Shown piece by piece: positions 51,601 to 60,600 of a stretch of DNA of 64,000 nucleotides; the first letter of the stretch is position 1, and each line of letters starts with the position of its first letter. Under the pieces are notes generated by a model. That model did not search any database and was not told the origin of the DNA. It saw only the letters and a list, made by a program, of their open reading frames with translations. The stretch is from Marthasterias glacialis (lineage: Eukaryota; Echinodermata; Asteroidea; Forcipulatida; Asteriidae). The DNA lies in NCBI GenBank assembly GCA_911728455.2, contig OU452228.1, forward strand, positions 1,364,001 to 1,428,000, written 5' to 3'. The position numbers were made by a program, and so were the translations under genes.

Positions 51601-54600
51601 AAGGTTCTCAAAAGGTTCTCAAAAGGTTCTCAAAAGGTTCTCAAAAGGTTCTCAAAAGGTTCTCGAAAGGTTCTCGAAAGGTTCTCAAAAGGTTCTCGAA
51701 AGGTTCTCAAAAGGTTCTCAAAAGGTTCTCAAAAGGTTCTCAAAAGGTTCTCAAAAGGTTCCCAAAAGGTTCTCAAAAGGTTCTCAAAAGGTGCCCAAAA
51801 GGTTCTCAAAAGGTTCTCAAAAGGTTCTCAAAAGGTTCTCGAAAGGTTCCCAAAAGGTTCTCAAAAGGTGCCCAAAAGGTTCTCAAAAGGTTCTCAAAAG
51901 GTTCTCGAAAGGTTCCCAAAAGGTTCTCGAAAGATTCTCAAAAGGTTCTCAAAAGGTTCTCAAAAGGTTCTCAAAAGGTTCTCAAAAGGTTTTCAAAAGG
52001 TTCCCAAAAGGTTCTCAAAATGTTCTCAAAAGGTTCTCAAAAGGTTTTCAAAAGGTTCCCAAAAGGTTCTCAAAAGGTTCTCAAAAGGTTTTCAAAAGGT
52101 TCCCAAAAGGTTCTCAAAAGGTTCCCTGAAGTTAGAATATGAGACTGGCAGTCTCAAATGTACTCACTATTTAAAAAAAGATAACTTTAACCTGGGCCAT
52201 CTAAAATACAAGCATGGCCGAATTGCTTACTTAGTACATGTATTTTATATTTAAAAATACCTCGAAGAGTGCACTCTGATTGGTCAAAGACTGGTCACGT
52301 GGGGGTGTATTATCATGTGATATAAAGACTGGCTCTATGAACTACTGTATAAACAAGCATATTGTTATGTAAATTCTGTATGCACTGTGCATGTTGTGCT
52401 AGGAACTATCAAATCAACTGTTTTCTTTGTGCAAATTTTTTCTTCTTTCTATTCTTGCAAAAGATGTTGCTGCTGCGTGCCACACAGTGAATACCAGCTC
52501 CTCACACTGTTATTCCCTAAATATACAATATCATAAAGTAGATATACATGTATTGAACAAGGTGACCAGCATTTCCAAATAGGAAGATCAAAAGACACCT
52601 TCAGCTTAAACCATGATTGCTCCTTTATCACTCACCTAGTTGTGTACAAAAATCACTCAAAACTGCATTGCCTACAAGACTTTTCAAGTTAGAAAAAAGG
52701 ATAGAGCAGTACAAAAATGAAGGAACCTTTGTGTGTCATACATGTATGGTAAATGCATTCTGATTTAGAGTTGTCCTTTTCTCCCAAGAAAGTGGCCTTG
52801 TCTGCACAAGAATGAAATTCACAGACTGTAAATGCAGACAAAGTTTTTCCCAAATCCTGGCTGAAATCCTGTTTTCAACCAGCCCAGTCCTGAAAGGGAT
52901 CAATCACAATGTACATGAATAGACCATGTTACCTATGACATCTTTACAAAAGAGCCACAGAGCCTGGACTTCCTGCAGGCACAATTTGTACACAGCTCAA
53001 CGGAAGAAAACTTACATTTTGTGGAGATTGCACAGTCTGATTTTAATCAACTGTTGTGAAGAAGGTTGCACATCTCAAAACTTTAGCTGTTAAATTTATA
53101 ACTCTTGAATTTATGTGGAAACTACATGTATGACACAAAATGTCAAATCTCCCATATGACCAAAGCAGTATCTTGCTTGCCACTTGCCAGAAAGGCCCTG
53201 GAATGTCCAGTCACTTTTTTGTATACAAAGGTTACATGGGCTATAGATTCTTCAAGCATTCTTAAGACGTTTGCACAATGCACGATGCATCTTTAAGTAT
53301 GCATGTACATGTAGTCACTACATGTAGTTCAACCATGGCATCAAACACTCAAATTATACCAACATTTGCACCAGGAATGCTTGTTGCTTACAGCGTTTAT
53401 TTTGACAATAAATTCAATGGTTTAATATAAACCATGTCTGTGCTGAACTATCATGACTATTTCACTAAAACATTACATGTATGTTAAATGCATGCTATAC
53501 ATGTAGCTTACATCTTAACACATTGTTGTCGCTGTATGTTAATACACAAAAAGTTCCATATGTAAAGGTGTATCATGGTTTTTGAAACAGTTTGTTTTTT
53601 TAAGAATTGTAAAGACTCTTGAACATTTAGATGAGCAGCTGTACATACAGTAGATCCCACAAATTTGTTTTGTATGTTGTGATTGGCAGGTGAGCAGACA
53701 CAGTGTTTGTGTTGTCCAGAACTTCAAAGTGATGTTTTTCATGTAAGTGTATTTGATTAGACCGTAAACTGCATTATGTCGTCACAACGTCTGAAGCTCA
53801 ACGCTTTTTAAAACACTATTATCCTTTAAAATTCAACTGGTTTTCTCAATGTGGATTCTTGATGCTTTGAACTTGATAAACATACTACTTTTAATAATTT
53901 TACAGCATAAATTAATAAGCAAAAAAGGAAAGAGGGTATGTGTCAGTTTGTGAAACCAAAAAAGACATGAAACATACATGTACTATTTCCAGTTTCACAA
54001 AGTTACTTGAGACAATATAACAACATAAACTTGAGGTTTGTGTCAGTTTGTGAAATCGTTTTTTGTTCAAATTTGAGTATGGTGCACACCGCGCATTACA
54101 ATGGTAAATGAAACCCGTGTGTCAGTTTGTGAAAATGAAAATTTTCACTTCAGTTCAAAAGTTGCCATACATAGTTTTCATAATTACAAAAGTGAAGCTT
54201 GTGAAGTTTTGAAACTTTATGAAATTGTAGGCCTTGACGAATATTGTAACATGTAAAAAACTGAAAACTAAAAACAAAATGTTTCTGTACACAAGGTGTC
54301 AGTTTGTGGTGTCTATGATGATGTATGTGTTGTTTTGTAACCAACATGGCTGCTCCTAAATATTGTGAATATCACCAAAGAGGAATCCACTATAATTATT
54401 CATGTATACTACATGTATAGGTCTACATATTTGAATGTGGGAAGTCCCATATCACAGGTTTGACATAATGCTGGGATCATTCTAGATTCTATAGGCCTAG
54501 GCCTACAGGAAAGCTATGATTGTGTTGATTTGAAGTGTGAACTGGTGTGGATTTCACAAAGCGCTAAGACTTGTCTGATCTCGAGTTAGGATGAGTAATT

Positions 54601-57600
54601 AGTCCTAACTTATAGGACTAGTCATAAGTTAGGACTACTCTGAAATTAGGACCAGTTTTGTGAAATCTACCCAGGAACACATAATTGTTCACACCAAATT
54701 CTGCACATGTCAGATTTCAAAATTTCTTAAGCTAGCAATTTAAAAGTACACAGCTAAATAAATTGATCAGGGCTGTGCATGTATGTATGTAGAAAGAATG
54801 GTGTATTGTACTGTACAGTACAGTACACATGTTCACTCACTCTTCAACAAACATGTATTGGCTCGGGGGGTGGGGGGGGGGTGGACGTGATATTGCGCAA
54901 TCCCGATGTCTGTCACTATTGGAACTCGTCCATTGTAGTAGAGGGTTGTTCCTTCTCAAATAAATCAAGAACACAAAGGAATTTTTAAATTAACACGTTT
55001 GTGATACTAAGTTAAATTTCTGTGAATGTATGATAAATGATGCTTTTGAAAACAAGTCCATAGACTAATAAATTCACCTTGAAAGAAAAGAGGAGAAAAA
55101 CAGCAATGACAACGCAATAATCACAGTGTCTACGTGGTGAGCAGCGGCACAAAGCCAGTGTGATACAATGTAGACACCCCTAAACACTGCCAAAATGTTC
55201 ATCTAGTTTGGAAAAACTTATCGTCCTACCCCAGAGTTTTTTCTATTAATGGAAAGAACAAATAGTGTTCTTTAATATCTAAAAGAATGAACAAAATCTG
55301 TTCATTCTCACCAATCGATATTTGTAGTTTTTAAATTAAACGTGCCAAAAGAATGGAATCGCCCAACGAGTGGTTTGTATACGTTGTTTTGCATACATTG
55401 TACTGTACATAGGCCTACAGTGTGTTTTGACAGCGACCGTTTGTGCATGGTGGTGACAGTGTACTGTTACGTGTATAAACAGCGCTCGTATACTGTACGC
55501 GGACGGTTGTGCACACAATTTGTATTTGAATTCGAAGGAGCTCTGCTCACTTGTGCAGCTCAATCGTGAATGAGAAGGTACATTTGGCTACCTTAAAAGA
55601 CCATGCACAGTATCAGAATGTATTCCCATGGTATACAGGCCTGATTGCTTTGTTCTTGAAAGGGTAAGGGCACCAAGGTATTTTCTTCTTGATAAAGGGC
55701 ACCTCTATGAGGAAACAATTGCCTCTTTGAAGTATTGGGGTGGATTTAACTATTCCTAACTTCGGACTAGTCCTAACATATGACTAGTCCTATAAGTTAG
55801 GACTAGTTACTCCTCCTAACTTGAGATAAGACTAGTCCTAGCACTTTGTGAAATCCACACCCGGCCTGGGTATAAAAGTGTGTATCAATTATCGGTCAAA
55901 AGCTTGAACTAAATGCTAATATTTGTTTATACAGACACTTTTATCTACTACCCTAATTTCCTTCATAGGAAATGAAGTCTACATAAAAAATACTATAAAC
56001 AAAACGCTAGCCTTGTTACCGCTGGTGTCATGAGTAGATAATGAACACACATCCACTGACATGACAAGTGGATGTTTGTTAATGTGGTCAGACATAAAAT
56101 TGAATGAAAATAGGATGAGGGTGAGTCACTAAGAATCAACGATACAATCCACAGGAAGGAACTCAACAGACAGCACTCTACCTACATGTATATGGTACAT
56201 GTACATGGTACATACACCTACATGTACATGTACATGTACATGTACACACTACATCCCCCAATGACATACATGTTCTATGAAATGTGATCATTATTACACA
56301 GTATGTTGTTCGTTTCAATCTGTTGTTTATAACAAGATAGTGGGTACACCCGTAAACCTCATAACAAACCAAGGAAACATTTCTTTTCCTAAAAACAGTT
56401 GAATGACTTATTCTGAGTCAGTGACAAAAATGTTATCTTGTTAGTCTGGAGAGGTCAAGATCACAGAGTTAGACTTGTTGTACATGTACACCAGACACTA
56501 CAATGTACTTTCAAAATCCTAACCACGCCGACGTCCAACAGCATGGTTATTTGATTCTGTTTGGCTGCAGATCGTAACTGTTTATAAATGCTTTGTAGGT
56601 GGGATCAGGCATACAACCATAACGATGGAAGGAACACATGTGAACCATGTTGATGATTAGTAAGGTGTGCATATGGTCGTCAGTCGCGCAATGAACTGAC
56701 GTATCGGTTAAAAATCACAAAATTTGGCAAATCCGTTTTCGTACAAATTGTTGATTACTCATTACTGTTAACAATTTCAGCAAGTTTCAGGACCTACATG
56801 TAACATATACTTGTAATAATTACGTTATTACATTAATTAGCATGAACGACAAATCCACTGAAACACACAGCACTGGCACAGTGCCAAACACGCGTGGTAC
56901 GAAGTCTGTTTCCACGAAGTGACGTGTCGGTTGACCTATGCGCTCACGAAGCAACGTATGCATTGGTTTGTACACCAGGGTTCTCCCCATGCACAAGCTA
57001 GCGTATCGGACCGATACGCCTGAATTACAGGCCGATATGCAGAAACTATGGTCGATATGCCAAAAAAAATTTTTTTTTTTTAGATTTGAATATCAAATTC
57101 ACAAAAAATTGTAGCATAAAACCATTTTAGATGCTCCAGATTGCACAGTAGAGCTTTTCAAACCAAACGTAAACATTAAATAAAAACATTCCAAGGACCT
57201 GCTACCAATTCAGCGTGCTTCGGCCACACTTTCAAAATTTGGCCCCAGAATGCCCCCAAGTTTTGAAAAATCCTTGGGAGAACCCTGTACACAACATTCT
57301 GCGTGCACGTCACGTTTTTGGGGTTTTCACAAAATAATGTACATGTATGTGTTTATGTGTTTTAACTAACTCATCAAAACAGTTGCAGGATGGGAAACAC
57401 ATTGAGAGTTTTGTACGAATGAAGACGTCAGCTTCAATTTGGTATTGAAAAAAAGTTGTAAAAATATTAAGCAGTCTCCGAAACAGCAGTTTTAAAAAGT
57501 AGTTCAACTTCAACCGCGATTGTCTGTTGGTGGCGTGATTGACGATGTTTGTTCAAAACATTTTGTTAAATTTAAAATGGCATTATCACTATGATAAATC

Positions 57601-60600
57601 CATGTAGTGTCCATGGTCATTTCTACAATAAACTACACCATTCACAACCTCGTCCTCACCACAGCTATATTTCTTTGGTTGTTGTGCATTGACACATGGA
57701 GTAAAAATGCATGGAATGCTCCAGCCTAAAGTAAGCACTGGGAGAAATCCAACGGTGCATAAATCAATGAGATGAGGCAAAACATTTTGGCAGGGTTATC
57801 AAGTTGACCTAAACTATGACTTTGTTGTATACTTCACACTGTCACTGTCAGACAGAATGTTCTTTGTTTAGACTCTTGCAACATCTGTGCAGTAAAGATA
57901 ACTAATAGTCTATATATACTACATGTACTCTAACATAGATTTTCTTAACTTATTAGGCCTACATGTACATGTACATCTTTCCAATAACTTAAATAATTGT
58001 GATTTAACTTATTATTTATACTTAGTTTTATATCTTTCACCTCAAATGTACGGCTGTATCTCGTGTTAAAAAAGTGAGGTACAACTTTTGTTTTTCTTTT
58101 CGGAGACTGAATTTATTAACCCTAACTCCCTAGCTTTAATTACTAGGAACCTTCCTCAATCCTTCAAAATCCTCCAAAATGAGTTTGTGCATAAAGAATC
58201 CTTTGTTTATAAAAATGTACAATTTGCAAGACAAAGCACATGTACCCAACATACCATTACACATGTACAGGAATAAATTTCCCTAATTATTCATTGTCCT
58301 CCGAAATCCTCCAAAATCCTCCAGACTCCTCCATAGCGAATTTTCATTATGCCCTAAATCCACCACAATCCTCCAGGATCTCATTGAAGGATGCTTCCTC
58401 AATCCTTCATAATCCTCTAATTGGTGATTTTTGAATGTGCCTCAATCAACCAGAATCCTCCAAATCCTCTGGGGGATTATGGAGGAAGGTTAAAGGGCTA
58501 AATTTATTACTGAAGTATGTGAGCTAACTGCATGCATTCAGCCAGGATTGATGATACTGTGTCAACAATACGTACAAGTCAAGGAGTACCGGATGTAAAA
58601 TAGCGCTCTCTTTGTCATTTTGGAAACTTCAAGGCAACTCAAATGCTTTCAGGTGACAATGAACTTATTTTTAAAACTAGTTTCTCTTACATATTACATG
58701 TATATCTATTTAAATATAACTTTTTTTTAAATGGGAAAATTGATAATGGCCTGAAGTTACAACCATAGCTTAAGTATTTTTTAGAGGGTAAAATTTTAAA
58801 ACTTTCAAAACATTTAAATATAAATTTGCTGATGGATTAATGGTGTTCCAAAAATCCACAATACTTTGTTACTTCGTAGCGATGCTGATAGCAGCACCCA
58901 TCAAAAGTTGAGTGTCTTTTGAATTTTTGATGATGCAGCCTATTAATAGCAATGCTAAAAGTTGGGTGTTTTTTGATGTGGCGTATGTAGCAGTGTAGTT
59001 TATACATCTACATTGTATGACATCTTATTTAACCACTTGATACCGACTGACATGAATACACGCAAATGTTTCCCCTGCCTAGAAACGGAAGCTGTCTTAA
59101 GACGCCATTATGTAATTTATGACCACTGGAGTGAAGGTCACCCTATCATTCAACTACATGTATGGAGCATGTGCAGACCATGCACACACCGTCTAACACT
59201 TTGATTCATCCACACAAGGACAAAAAAAGGTTGTGATAATACTCGTACTTTGTGGCCATTGAGAGGCGTTTTTTGTGTAATCCCCGATTATAGACCTTTG
59301 TCCTTTTGTTCCAAGAAGAGGATTACGAGGCATCGAGAGGCTTCCACCATTGTTCATTCATTGTATTTCATCTTAATGGAGGTAAGTCAGAGTGAGTCGG
59401 CAATCAAGCCATGGTTCCATGTTTTCACTCTCATGACGTAGGTAATGGCTGATGTTTTGCAATTCACGCTGTGTGAATTTGACATTTTCTTGGTTGAGAA
59501 ACAAAACAGACGAAAGAGAATCTTTGTTCTCTTGGCGTTTCCAAGTCAGGGTTTCTTTGTGCCAGCTGTACCCTCAAAGAAAAAAAGATTCCGGCAATTC
59601 TGCCAAAAGAATCCCATCAGGGGGGTGACAACTGGTTAAATTACTTTTAGACGCCTTGGCGTATCTTCCCAGTGCTTGTATTTCAAACAGTTTGGTGGAT
59701 ATACTGTACAAATGAGGAAAAGCTACTGTTCTGTTGAGTTCAATTTATTTTGTGAACAAAGCACTTTTCTAAAACGTACTGCTCATTTTTATTTGTGTTA
59801 AAAAAAGCAAGTCACAATCTTGTGTATGAGTTGAAGCCAGTAAAAGGGGACGTGAGGGGCATGTGGATTTCCTGTTGTTACATTTTATGACACCTTGTTT
59901 TACAATTTTGTGCAAAATTACTGACTTAGTCAATATGTTTTTTAATTTATAGCAAATACAATCTGGAAAAAGAGAGTCAGGAGTTCCTGTCCTGACTGAG
60001 AATACTTGTACACGTACATGCATGGCAGATAAAGCAGGATGTCCCAATTTAAAAAGAGGGCATCCCAATCTGAAAAGATGCCTCCTGGTTTATAAAGGGG
60101 CATCTCAATTTAAAAAGGGGCATCTAAAATTAAAAAGGGACACCCCATTTAAAAAGGAGCACTAAATTTAATGGACATCTCAATTTCAAAAGAGGTGCAT
60201 TTTTTAATGAGACCTTAAAATGGGGCATCCAAATTTGAAAAGGGGCATTCCAATTCAAAAAAGGACGTCCCAATCTAAAAAGAGGTGTCCAAATTTAAAA
60301 CGTGGCATCCCACCTTGAAAAGCAGTACCCTATTGAAAAAAGGGTTACCCAACTTAAAAAGAGGTCTCCCCCTTTAAAAACTGGGATCCCAATTTAAAGA
60401 AACACTAAAACTCTTTTCTGAAGAGGGACCACAACTCACCAACACACAGAATGTTGAAACTGAAGCCTTGGGCTACGGATTTATTAACCAGCTGGTCTGG
60501 GAGACTGTCAAATCCAACGTGACCTGATAAGCGGAGGTCACGGCTTTTGCCATCAGGACCCTGAAAAACAAAGTTATCACAATATTAGCAAACAAGAAGA

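Larger units (their letters stand above)
51005..60439 (-). other. Septin intron 2 (9.4 kb)
   Basis: The longest septin intron. It carries the 11-bp minisatellite, paired palindromes, a hAT-like and a TTAA element, a CCTCC foldback and the 19-bp array. The 55330-55570 stretch is less AT-rich with open frames on both strands but no convincing splice-bounded exon. No other gene seen. Confidence 0.7.

Noticed and set aside
51494..52254. Two long overlapping plus-strand open frames (211 and 249 codons)
   Set aside because: They lie wholly in the 11-bp minisatellite; the openness follows from the unit having no stop in any plus frame.
55336..55569. 75-codon open frames on both strands
   Set aside because: Neither has splice or start context; probably a locally GC-richer, stop-poor stretch.
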